DNA of 64,000 nucleotides, taken from assembly GCF_037890675.1 (NCBI RefSeq), contig NZ_CP149574.1, positions 3,386,874 through 3,450,873 on the forward strand, given 5' to 3'. The DNA is from Methylovirgula sp. 4M-Z18. GTDB lineage: Bacteria > Pseudomonadota > Alphaproteobacteria > Rhizobiales > Beijerinckiaceae. Numbering within the stretch: the stretch's first letter is position 1; each line of letters starts with the position of its first letter. The notes under the pieces were generated by a model. It was given only the letters and a program-made list of their open reading frames with translations. It searched no databases and had not been told where the DNA came from. Made by a program: the position numbers and the translations under genes. Shown here piece by piece: positions 26,725 through 35,236 of this stretch.

Positions 26725-27348
26725 ATGACGTTCGCCTGCCGCCCCGCGCCCCATCCCGCCTATCGCCGCACGGTCTCGCTGTGCGATCCGCTCACGCCCA
26801 AACCGCTGTACAAAATGGAGGAAGACTGGTCGGGCCGCAGCACCACCTACGGCCAGCGCCGGGTGGAAGCCTATTTGCGCGACCATAGCCAAGCCGGACA
26901 AACCGTCTTCGTGACCGGCGTCGGCAATTCGCTGTTCGCGCAGGATTTCGCCGACCATTTTGCCGGCATCGACGGCGTCACGCTGCTGCCGAGCGAGAAG
27001 GTGCGTGCCGATGCACTCGGCATTCCGCATTATCGCGTGCGGGTCCAAAACAAATATCAGAACGGTTTGGCCGACGCGTTCGGCGGCGCTTACGATTATA
27101 TCGTCGACGTCAATCTTGCCTCCTGGGCCTGCTGCCAAACGCATGTCGCCGCGATGATGCGCGCCTACCACCGCATGCTCAAATCCGGCGGCAGCATTCT
27201 GACCGATCGCGAGGGACTGGACTGGCTCGAGAAAGGCGTCGATCCGCACTGGCGCATGGACTTTGCCGATCTGCAGATCTTGGCCGGCGAGTTCGGGTTC
27301 ACCGCGCAATCGCGCACCGACTGGGTCTACGCGTTGCACAAATCATGA
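26725..27348 (+). CDS. Class I SAM-dependent methyltransferase in the glycosyltransferase cluster
   Basis: 207 aa. FVTGVGNSLFAQDFADHF (~61-78) fits motif I. YDYIVDVNLASWACCQTHV and HRMLKSGGSILTDREG fit the later strands of a Rossmann-fold methyltransferase. It starts 9 bp after the first glycosyltransferase and overlaps the next by 4 bp. A sugar O-methyltransferase role in the same polysaccharide pathway is likely but inferred. Confidence 0.72.
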   Translation: MTFACRPAPHPAYRRTVSLCDPLTPKPLYKMEEDWSGRSTTYGQRRVEAYLRDHSQAGQTVFVTGVGNSLFAQDFADHFAGIDGVTLLPSEKVRADALGIPHYRVRVQNKYQNGLADAFGGAYDYIVDVNLASWACCQTHVAAMMRAYHRMLKSGGSILTDREGLDWLEKGVDPHWRMDFADLQILAGEFGFTAQSRTDWVYALHKS

Positions 27349-28601
27349 CCGAAGCACCGATTATCTTTCTGCTCAAAGGCTATCCGCGCCTGTCCGAGAC
27401 CTTCATCGCCCAGGAGATTCTGGGGCTCGAACAGCTCGGCCTGCCGGTCCGGATCGTCGCCATGCGCCGCCCGACCGACGATCGCATTCACCCCATTCAC
27501 CGCGAAATCAAGGCGCCCGTCTCCTATCTGCCCGAATATCTGCATCACGAGCCGATCCGCGTGTTGCGCGCGGCCTGGGCCGGCCTACGGCGCAGGCGTT
27601 TTGCCGCCGCGTGGCGCGCCGTCCGGGCCGATTTTGCGCGCGACATCAGCCGCAACCGGCTGCGGCGCTTCGGCCAGGCTTTGGTGCTCGTCCATGAAAT
27701 GCCGGACGACACAAAGCACATTCACGCCCATTTCATTCACACGCCGGCGAGCGTCGCACGCTATGCCTCGCTCCTGACCGGCGTGCGATGGACTTTGTCC
27801 GCGCATGCCAAGGACATCTGGACCTCGGCGGATTGGGACCTCAAGGACAAATTGCACGAGAGCGACTGGGCGGTCACGTGTACGGCGAGCGGCAAGGAAC
27901 GGCTCGACCGGCTCGGGCCGGCGCAAAGGCCGGTGCATTTGCAATATCACGGCCTCGACCTGCAGCGCTTTCAACCGCTCACTGCGCCGCGGCCGGCGCG
28001 CAACGGCGTGTCTGCGCGGGCCTGCGTACAGCTTCTCACCGTCGGCCGCGCGGTGCCCAAAAAGGGCCTCGACATCCTGCTCGACGCGCTCGCGCTTCTC
28101 CCCCCCGACCTCAACTGGCGCTGGACTCATATCGGCGGCGGTACGGAACTCGGCAAGTTGAAGAAACGCGCCTTGGCGCTCAAGATCGAGCAGAATCTCG
28201 TCTGGCTCGGCGCGCAGGATCAGCAAGCGGTGCTGCAGCATTATCGCGACGCCGACATCTTCGTGCTTCCCTGCCGCATCGCCAAGAATGGCGATCGCGA
28301 CGGCCTGCCGAATGTCCTGATGGAAGCGCAGAGCCAGGGCCTCGCCTGCATTTCAAGTCCGATCTCCGGCATTCCCGAACTCATCGCCGACCGCGAGACC
28401 GGCCTGCTGGTGCAGCCGGAAGATGCCGGCGCCTTGAGCGACGCCATTACATCGCTCATTCGCGATCCGGACCTGCGCCATCGCTTGGGCCGCGCAGGGC
28501 AGCAAAGGGTGCGGCAGATGTTCGATCACAAGGCCGGCATTCAGGCGCTCTATCGCATGTTCGAGCCGGATCTGGCGCGCCTGGAGGACGTCCAGTCGTG
28601 A
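27345..28601 (+). CDS. Glycosyltransferase family 4 protein
   Basis: 418 aa GT-B fold. The N-terminal domain has FLLKGYPRLSETFIAQE and HIHAHFIHTPASVARYAS. The GT4 donor-site region has LLTVGRAVPKKGLDILLDAL, DIFVLPCRI and the E(x7)E-type DGLPNVLMEAQSQGLACISS. This pattern is typical of colanic-acid/exopolysaccharide transferases such as WcaL/AmsK types. The ends overlap both neighbours by 4 bp, indicating translational coupling. Confidence 0.9.
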   Translation: MTEAPIIFLLKGYPRLSETFIAQEILGLEQLGLPVRIVAMRRPTDDRIHPIHREIKAPVSYLPEYLHHEPIRVLRAAWAGLRRRRFAAAWRAVRADFARDISRNRLRRFGQALVLVHEMPDDTKHIHAHFIHTPASVARYASLLTGVRWTLSAHAKDIWTSADWDLKDKLHESDWAVTCTASGKERLDRLGPAQRPVHLQYHGLDLQRFQPLTAPRPARNGVSARACVQLLTVGRAVPKKGLDILLDALALLPPDLNWRWTHIGGGTELGKLKKRALALKIEQNLVWLGAQDQQAVLQHYRDADIFVLPCRIAKNGDRDGLPNVLMEAQSQGLACISSPISGIPELIADRETGLLVQPEDAGALSDAITSLIRDPDLRHRLGRAGQQRVRQMFDHKAGIQALYRMFEPDLARLEDVQS

Positions 28602-29725
28602 GCCGCCGCGTTTTCTTCTATGTCCAGCATCTGCTCGGCATGGGGCATCTCGTGCGCTCCTATCGCATCGCGCGCGCCCTCGCCGCGGGCGGGATGCAGG
28701 TGACGATCGTGTCGGGCGGCGTGCCGACCAAGGGTCTCGATCATGGCGCAGCGGACCTCGTCCAATTGCCCCCCGTGAAAGCGGGCGAGCGAGGCTTTTC
28801 CGATCTCGTCCATCCCGATGGCACGATGTTCTCGAATGACGACAGAGCGAAACGGCGCGATCTTCTGTTGCAGCATTTCGATCGGCTCAATCCCGACATT
28901 CTCCTCACCGAAGCCTTTCCGTTCGGCCGGCGGCAGATGCGCTTCGAACTCATCCCGCTCCTCGAGCGCGCCCATCGCCGCGCCGCGCGGCCGCTGATCG
29001 CCGCATCGGTGCGCGATATTCTGCAGGACCAGAAGACGCCGGCACGGGCGCAGGAAATCGCCACATTTGTCGAGCAATTCTACGACGCGGTGCTGGTGCA
29101 CGGTACGCCCGAATTCATTCCCTTGACCGCGACATTTCCTCTGGCCACGGGCTTTGCCGACAAGATCCGCTATACCGGGCTCGTCGGGCCGGATGCGGCA
29201 CCACCGGCGCAAGTTCCGTCCTACGATGTCATCGTCTCGGCCGGTGGCGGCGCGGTCGGCGCACCGCTCATCGCGGCGGCGCTTGGCGCGCATAAAAGCT
29301 TTGCGCCAGAGGAACAATGGCTGATCGTCACGGGACCACACTTGCCTGAGGCGCTCGCCGCCGAAATCGAAGCGCAGGCCGCGCCTGGCCTTATCGTGAA
29401 GCGTTTCGTGCCGGATCTGCCGGACCTGCTGTGCGGCGCGCGCCTCTCGATCTCGCAAGCCGGCTACAACACCGTCGCCGATATTCTGCGCGCCGGCCGC
29501 CGCGCCGTGCTGGTGCCCTTCGCCGCGGGCGGCGAGACCGAGCAGACATTGCGTGCTGAGACAATGGCGGATCGCGGCCTCGCCGTCAGTCTCACCGAGC
29601 GCGATCTTTCCGCACAGACGCTGCGAGAAGCGATTTTGCGCGCGCGGCAATTGCCGCAGCGCGCCGCCGGCCTACCGCTGCAGGGCGCAGCCCAAACGCA
29701 CGCCATCCTGCAGGCGATGACCTAG
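28598..29725 (+). CDS. MurG-like glycosyltransferase, GTG start
   Basis: 375 aa. The GTG at 28598 overlaps the previous stop codon (GTGA), and the protein starts directly with a GT-B strand (RRVFFYVQHLLGMGHLVRSY). The upstream extension of the open frame (from 27788) is antisense-free but only shadows the GT4 gene. GMGHLVRSYRIARAL and SQAGYNTVADILRAG mirror the two motifs of the glycosyltransferase at 25414-26715, so the two are probably paralogous. It is the last gene of the cluster. Confidence 0.85.
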   Translation: MSRRVFFYVQHLLGMGHLVRSYRIARALAAGGMQVTIVSGGVPTKGLDHGAADLVQLPPVKAGERGFSDLVHPDGTMFSNDDRAKRRDLLLQHFDRLNPDILLTEAFPFGRRQMRFELIPLLERAHRRAARPLIAASVRDILQDQKTPARAQEIATFVEQFYDAVLVHGTPEFIPLTATFPLATGFADKIRYTGLVGPDAAPPAQVPSYDVIVSAGGGAVGAPLIAAALGAHKSFAPEEQWLIVTGPHLPEALAAEIEAQAAPGLIVKRFVPDLPDLLCGARLSISQAGYNTVADILRAGRRAVLVPFAAGGETEQTLRAETMADRGLAVSLTERDLSAQTLREAILRARQLPQRAAGLPLQGAAQTHAILQAMT

Positions 29726-29782
29726 AATGCGCTGCATGATGCGCTTGCCTACGCACCAACGGACATCCATCCCGCCTCACCG

Positions 29783-29948
29783 CCGTCATTGCGAGCGAAG
29801 CGAAGCAATCCATCCCCTGGCCGATATATTTTATCCCCGTCCTCAAGCGCTGATTCGCGCCTGCTCCCCGTCGCAGCTGCTCCGTTGCGGCAAGATTTTT
29901 ACGGCGGTGGATGGATTGCTTCGTCGCTTACGCTCCTCGCAATGACGG
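29783..29948. repeat. Inverted-repeat element of the CGTCATTGCGAGCGAAG type
   Basis: Left end CCGTCATTGCGAGCGAAGCG followed by AAGCAATCCATC. Right end GGATGGATTGCTTCG, then a mirrored CTCGCAATGACGG. The 160-bp unit fills the gap between the last glycosyltransferase and the convergent MscS gene. This is a different family from the four palindromic elements elsewhere in the window; similar intergenic repeats are widespread in bacteria. Confidence 0.8.
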
Positions 29949-29988
29949 CAATGAGACAGGAGTCTCTGTCAGAATAAGAAAGCGCGCA

Positions 29989-31974
29989 TCACCGCGCCGT
30001 CAGCGTATTCGGGTCGACCGTCATCAATTGCGGCATCGGATTGGCATAATGCACGCCCGCTGCTATCAGCGCCTGTTCGAGATAGCGGTAGGCCGCCGCG
30101 CGCACTTCGAATTGCTTGCCCGGCAGGGACATGAACTTGCAGCGGAACAGTTTCAGCCCCGGCTCGACCCGATAGAGCCGGCCCTTGAGCGGCTCGATGA
30201 TATAGGGGCCGAATTCCTCGTCCTGCAGCAATTCCTCGCCGACAGCCTTGATCAATTTGCGCACCATTTCGCTGTCCGTGTCGAGCGGCAGCGGAATGTT
30301 GAACTTCTCGATCACCCAATCGCGTGAATTGTTGCGCACGGCGCCGAGCACGCCATAGGGCACATAATGCAGCGGGCCGTTGTGATGCCGAAGCGCCACC
30401 GAGCGCAGCGTGATCCGCTCCACTGTGCCGCGCGTACCGGCCCCGCCTTCGATATATTCGCCCACGCGGAACACGTCTTCGAGCAGATAGAAAATGCCGG
30501 AGATGACGTCGCGCACCAAAGTCTGCGCGCCGAAGCCGATGGCAATGCCGACGACGCTCGCCCCCGCGAGCAAGGGCGCGATATCGATGCCGAGCACGGA
30601 CAGGATCGACAAGAGAAAGATGGCTGAAACGACGATCACCAGCGCCTTGCGTGCCAGCGGCAAAAGCGTCAACAGGCGCGCATTCGGACCGGGATTGCCC
30701 TCGTGCCCGACCGGCCCGACGGCACTAATCCGGCTGTCGATCGCAGCTCGCACCGCGGCAATGACTGCGTCTGCAGCCAAGAACAAGGCGATGACGCCGA
30801 GCAGCCGCACGGTCGCCTTGCCGAGCAGGCTGTCGCTGGCCGGCATTTCCATCACCGGCAGGTTCCAGATCAACGCGCAAGCCGCGAGCGCGGACATGGC
30901 GATGACGAGCCGCCCGATGCGCAGCACCACGCCGGGAAGCACCGCCAGAAAGGAAACGACCTCTTCCGGCTCCTGCTCGTGATGCGGCTCGGGCGGCGGC
31001 GCGGGCACGGCGACGGCTGGCCACAGCCGGCCGACGACCTGGCGCAACAGCCGCTCGGCCGCCAGCATCAGCGCAAGAACCGCAACGGTCCCCGCCATCG
31101 TGTCGGCGCCAATCAGCCAAAGCGCGTATGTCGCGATGATGATCGCGGTCACGAAGAAGGGCACGGGCATCTGCGGCCGCGCGATGCCCCGGATCCGCGC
31201 GCGGGCGCGGGTCATGCGCACCCACAGACCGATGACCGCGAGCAGCAGAACCGTCACGCTCGTCGCGGCGATGAAACGCACGCTGCCGGCGACATGGGCA
31301 GCATCGGCCGCATTGCGGTCGATGAGGTCGGAGAGCAGCCATCCGGCACTCAACGTGCCGGCCGTGATCACGGTCATCGCATCGAGCCAGCGCACGCGCA
31401 AATCGCTCATCGGCAACAGACGCAGGCGCGGCGCATTGGGCGCCGTCACGATTTGCAGTATGAGCGAGGCGAGCCGGACCAGGAACAGCCACAGGGTCAG
31501 GGTCAAAACCGCATCCTGCACGCCCGGCGGCCAGGCAAAACTGATGGAGAGCGCGACGACCACGATGGCAAAGAGCAGCAGCGCGAACAGCTTGATCGCG
31601 AACAGCCGGAGGCCGAAGCTCAACGCCTGCAGCGGCGAATTCGGCACGGCGGCCTCGAGCGCGCGCAGCGCGCCGAATGCGTAAGAGCGGTAGAGCCACT
31701 CGATCGACGCGCCGGCGATGATCAGAATCAGCAGATAGGCATAGGTCTTCACACCATCCGAGCTGGCGACCGCCGTTTCGAAAGCGGTAACAAGTTGCTT
31801 GGTTTGCGGAAACAGGCCCAGAAAATCGTCGAGCAAACCATGCAAATGCTGCCGCGCCGCCTGCAGAAACGCAACGATCCGGGAAAAGATATGGGTTTGC
31901 GCATAGGCCAGCTTGTCGCTGGCCGCCGCAAGCTGGGTGAGCGAGCCGCCGTCGAGTTTCGTCGGCGTGATCAT
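29989..31974 (-). CDS. Mechanosensitive channel, MscS family (coupled to a redox membrane protein)
   Basis: 661 aa. About ten membrane segments precede the MscS core, which begins near residue 490 (GIDIAPLLAGASVVGIAIGFGAQTLVRDVISGIFYLLEDVFRVGEYIEGG). A beta/alpha C-terminal vestibule follows. The start at 31974 is set by a 4-bp ATGA overlap with the upstream cytochrome/ferredoxin-like gene; the open frame extends 35 codons further but only shadows that gene. No signal peptide. The coupling to a redox protein is unusual for a channel. Confidence 0.87.
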   Translation of the reverse strand: MITPTKLDGGSLTQLAAASDKLAYAQTHIFSRIVAFLQAARQHLHGLLDDFLGLFPQTKQLVTAFETAVASSDGVKTYAYLLILIIAGASIEWLYRSYAFGALRALEAAVPNSPLQALSFGLRLFAIKLFALLLFAIVVVALSISFAWPPGVQDAVLTLTLWLFLVRLASLILQIVTAPNAPRLRLLPMSDLRVRWLDAMTVITAGTLSAGWLLSDLIDRNAADAAHVAGSVRFIAATSVTVLLLAVIGLWVRMTRARARIRGIARPQMPVPFFVTAIIIATYALWLIGADTMAGTVAVLALMLAAERLLRQVVGRLWPAVAVPAPPPEPHHEQEPEEVVSFLAVLPGVVLRIGRLVIAMSALAACALIWNLPVMEMPASDSLLGKATVRLLGVIALFLAADAVIAAVRAAIDSRISAVGPVGHEGNPGPNARLLTLLPLARKALVIVVSAIFLLSILSVLGIDIAPLLAGASVVGIAIGFGAQTLVRDVISGIFYLLEDVFRVGEYIEGGAGTRGTVERITLRSVALRHHNGPLHYVPYGVLGAVRNNSRDWVIEKFNIPLPLDTDSEMVRKLIKAVGEELLQDEEFGPYIIEPLKGRLYRVEPGLKLFRCKFMSLPGKQFEVRAAAYRYLEQALIAAGVHYANPMPQLMTVDPNTLTAR

Positions 31975-33125
31975 TGCATCACCTCTTCGGCGGGAATCGG
32001 GTTGGTCACCCATTCCTCCGGCGCTTGGGCCGCCGAGGCATCGGCATAGACCGGGACCAGACGCACCACCTTGACCCACGCGCCGATGACCTTTGCCTGG
32101 CAGGCAAGACGCGCGCCTGCCGGGGCGTGCACCGCCTGCAGCGTCAGCAGTTCCGCCTTGTCAGGCGAAGAGAGGCACTTTTGGCCGGCAAGAATCTGCA
32201 CGCGGCAGGTGCCGCAACGGCCGCGGCCGTGGCAGATATTGGCGTGCGGCACTCGATTGGCCTGGCTGACTTCCAGAATCGTCAGGCCGCGCCGCCCGCT
32301 CACCTTGCGATCGTCCTCGTATTTGACATAGGCGATCTCGCGGCGATTGAGCATCAGGCGCACGAGAAAGATCCCGATCGCGATTGCCGTGCAGATGCCG
32401 TAGACAATAAGGACCTTCGCTTGGATGCTGCCGAGCTGTGCTGTGACTGATAGGGCCTGCGCGGCCGAATGGTCCATGGCCGCCTTGAAGGCATCGTCAT
32501 GCGCGTAGCGGTCGAGCAGCACATTGCCGGCTTGCACGAACCCCAGGATGGCCAGAACCGGGACGGCCAGCAGCGCCACCAAGATCGGCCCGCCCACCTT
32601 GCGCCACCACGCATGCAAGACCATCCAGCTATAGAGGCCGATCACGCCATGCAGCCACACGATCACGAGCAGCGCCAATTGCTGATAGGCGAGCAGCGGA
32701 TGGAAGATCCAGAACGAGGAAAGAACGAACTGATAGTTCAAGTTGAAATCCTCGACGAGGCGCCACACCATGATGCTCGACACGGCGTGGTTCACGAGGA
32801 GCGGCGGCACCGCAAGACCCAGCCCGATCTGCACCGCATCGCGGATGCGCATGGTCAAGGTCCGGCGGACGGCAATTGTGTAGAAGCCAAGGCCTGAATG
32901 CACCAGCGCCGCGAGCGCCAGCGCCGTTTGCCCGACCGGGTTGGTCCAGCCGCCCATCAATATCGGCCGCCAATCTTCCGCAGTATCGGGCGACCAGAGG
33001 CTCAAGGACAGATTGGCGAGATGGTCGGCGATGAAGGCGAAAATCACCAATCCGCTCACCAGACGGAAACGCCGAATCCAGAGCGAAAGCGTCATATATT
33101 GGGGGTGAAGCGAGGTCTTTAACAT
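31971..33125 (-). CDS. Membrane cytochrome-b-like protein fused to a [2Fe-2S] ferredoxin domain
   Basis: 384 aa. Residues ~15-260 hold about six membrane segments with His residues in or at the edges of helices (H35, H76, H113, H142, H159, H171), like the haem-b anchor subunits of succinate dehydrogenase. Residues ~265-360 are a ferredoxin domain with C298, C304, C307 and C342 (C-x5-C-x2-C-x34-C, the adrenodoxin-like spacing). I start at 33125, where AAAGG lies seven bases upstream; an ATG at 33179 lacks a ribosome site. As I recall, the same N-terminal architecture precedes a nucleotide-cyclase domain in some rhizobial proteins. Here the cyclase is missing and an MscS channel is coupled by a 4-bp overlap. 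Confidence 0.75.
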   Translation of the reverse strand: MLKTSLHPQYMTLSLWIRRFRLVSGLVIFAFIADHLANLSLSLWSPDTAEDWRPILMGGWTNPVGQTALALAALVHSGLGFYTIAVRRTLTMRIRDAVQIGLGLAVPPLLVNHAVSSIMVWRLVEDFNLNYQFVLSSFWIFHPLLAYQQLALLVIVWLHGVIGLYSWMVLHAWWRKVGGPILVALLAVPVLAILGFVQAGNVLLDRYAHDDAFKAAMDHSAAQALSVTAQLGSIQAKVLIVYGICTAIAIGIFLVRLMLNRREIAYVKYEDDRKVSGRRGLTILEVSQANRVPHANICHGRGRCGTCRVQILAGQKCLSSPDKAELLTLQAVHAPAGARLACQAKVIGAWVKVVRLVPVYADASAAQAPEEWVTNPIPAEEVMQ

Positions 33126-33337
33126 CTCAGAACCTTTCCCAGTGCGATGAAACTGGGACCAAACTAAAGTTATTGTCATTTGAGATGAAAAAGGGAAGAA
33201 CTCAAGACCAAAGAACAGGTTGACCTTTTCACAATTCCGATAGGGGAATGGCCTATTTAGAGAAACGAGTCATATTGACCGGGGCAATTCCCTCCCCGAA
33301 ACTGATGTGAAGGGACAAACATATCGGGGACGATTTG

Positions 33338-35236
33338 GTGAGCGCAGGCGCTGCGGACATTCTTCGGGTCGAGAACCTGAAGATCGGATTTTTATCCCAA
33401 GGCACCGTCAATGAGGTGATCAATGACGTCTCCTTTCGCATTCCCGCCGGCAAGACCGTGGCTCTCGTCGGCGAATCAGGCTCGGGCAAATCGGTCATTT
33501 CCCAGGCGATCATGGGCTTGCTGCCGGCCAATGGCCTGATCACCGGCGGCAAGATCAAGTTTCAGGACGCCGAGCAAGGCGCCCACTGCGTCGACATCGC
33601 GCAATTGCCGCGGAACGGCGCGGCCATGCGCGAATTGCGCGGCGGACGCATCGGCATGATCTTCCAGGAGCCCATGTCGTCGCTCTCGCCGGTCCACACG
33701 ATCGGCAATCAGATCGACGAGGCTTTGCGCCTGCATCGCAAGGCCTCGCGCAAGGAAGCGCGGGAAATCACCCAGACCATGCTGCGCATGGTGGGCTTTC
33801 GCAACCCGGCGGGCGCCTACAACAAATATCCGTTCGAACTCTCGGGTGGCCTGCGCCAGCGCGCGATGATGTCGATGGCGTTGATCTGCCATCCCTCTTT
33901 GCTCATCGCCGACGAGCCGACTACCGCCCTCGACGTGACCGTGCAGGCGCAGGTGCTGAAACTGATGGGCGATCTGCAAAAGGAGATCGGCATGGCGATC
34001 CTCCTGATCACCCACGATCTTGGTGTCGTCGCCAATGTCGCCGACGAGGTCGTCGTGATCTATCACGGGCAGATCATGGAATCCGGTTCGTTGCGGCAAT
34101 GTTTCGGTGATCCGCAACACCCTTATTTGCAAGCGCTGATGCGTGCTCTGCCCAAATTCGACATGGGCGAAAACGACCGGCTTGTCGCCTTGCGCGAAGT
34201 GAAGCGCGATCCGCAAGCCCGCGCGGCGCTCTTGCGGGCGCGGCCAAACATTCATCCGAGCGGCCCGTTGTTGCGGGTGCAGAACATCTCGAAATCCTAT
34301 CTCAGAAGTGATTCCGGATTTTTCGGTTCGCCCGGCATCGAAGAGATTCGCGCAGTCGACGATGTTTCGTTTCATATTAACAAGGGCGAGTGCCTGGGGC
34401 TCGTGGGCGAAAGCGGCAGCGGCAAGACCAGCGTGAGCAAATTGATCATGCGCGCCGTCCAGGCCGACAGCGGTTCGATTCTCTATGACGACGGCGAAAT
34501 CAAGGCGGATATGTTTGCGCTCGACAAGCGCGCGCTGCGCCAGTTCCGCCCGCATGTGCAGATGATCTTTCAGGATCCGGTCAGTTCGCTGTCGCCGCGC
34601 ATGAACGTGCTCAACATCATCTGCGAACCGATGGAGATTCACGGGATCGGGACGCCGAAGAGCCGCAAGGAACGCGCGGTCGATTTGATGCGGGCGGTCG
34701 GCCTCGATCCGCGCTTTCTCAACCGCTATCCACACAGTTTCTCGGGCGGCCAGCGGCAGCGGATCGGCATCGCCCGCGCGCTTGCCCTTTCGCCGTCCCT
34801 CATCATCTGCGACGAACCCGTTTCGGCGCTCGACGTCTCCGTCCAGGCGCAGGTGTTGAACCTGTTGAAGGACCTGCAGCGCGATCTCGGCCTCGCCTAT
34901 CTGTTCATCACCCACAATCTCGCCGTGGTCGATTACATTGCGACGCGTATCGCCGTCATGGCCCGCGGCCGCATCGTGGAAATCGCGCCGCGCAGCACCT
35001 TGTTCCACGAACCGGCGCATCCCTATACGCGCGCCTTGCTGCGCTCCATCCCCTTCCCAGAGCTCGACCGGCGGCTCGATTTCGATGCCGTTTGTTCCGG
35101 CAACCCAACCGATCGGGGCGCCTGGGGCGACGGCTTCCGGCCGGACGGCGAAATCCCCTTGCACTATCTCGACCTTGGCGGCGGCCATCTGGTGCTGACG
35201 CGCGAGACACGCATTCTGCGGGGCCCATCGCTATGA
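33338..35236 (+). CDS. Peptide-type ABC transporter, fused double ATP-binding protein (YejF/DppDF-like)
   Basis: 632 aa with two complete nucleotide-binding domains. The first has Walker A GESGSGKS (~49-56), signature LSGGLRQR and Walker B LLIADEP. The second has GESGSGKT, FSGGQRQR and LIICDEP. Each ends with the oligopeptide-transporter C-terminal extension (HPYLQALMRALP and HPYTRALLRSIP). A GTG at 33338 has GGGGA eight bases upstream; a TTG one codon earlier is possible. It is the first gene of the importer operon and overlaps the next by 4 bp. Confidence 0.93.
   Translation: MSAGAADILRVENLKIGFLSQGTVNEVINDVSFRIPAGKTVALVGESGSGKSVISQAIMGLLPANGLITGGKIKFQDAEQGAHCVDIAQLPRNGAAMRELRGGRIGMIFQEPMSSLSPVHTIGNQIDEALRLHRKASRKEAREITQTMLRMVGFRNPAGAYNKYPFELSGGLRQRAMMSMALICHPSLLIADEPTTALDVTVQAQVLKLMGDLQKEIGMAILLITHDLGVVANVADEVVVIYHGQIMESGSLRQCFGDPQHPYLQALMRALPKFDMGENDRLVALREVKRDPQARAALLRARPNIHPSGPLLRVQNISKSYLRSDSGFFGSPGIEEIRAVDDVSFHINKGECLGLVGESGSGKTSVSKLIMRAVQADSGSILYDDGEIKADMFALDKRALRQFRPHVQMIFQDPVSSLSPRMNVLNIICEPMEIHGIGTPKSRKERAVDLMRAVGLDPRFLNRYPHSFSGGQRQRIGIARALALSPSLIICDEPVSALDVSVQAQVLNLLKDLQRDLGLAYLFITHNLAVVDYIATRIAVMARGRIVEIAPRSTLFHEPAHPYTRALLRSIPFPELDRRLDFDAVCSGNPTDRGAWGDGFRPDGEIPLHYLDLGGGHLVLTRETRILRGPSL

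Noticed and set aside
30703-32049. 448-aa plus-strand open frame
   Set aside because: Antisense to the MscS channel; sequence is rich in Arg, Gln and His with no recognisable fold.
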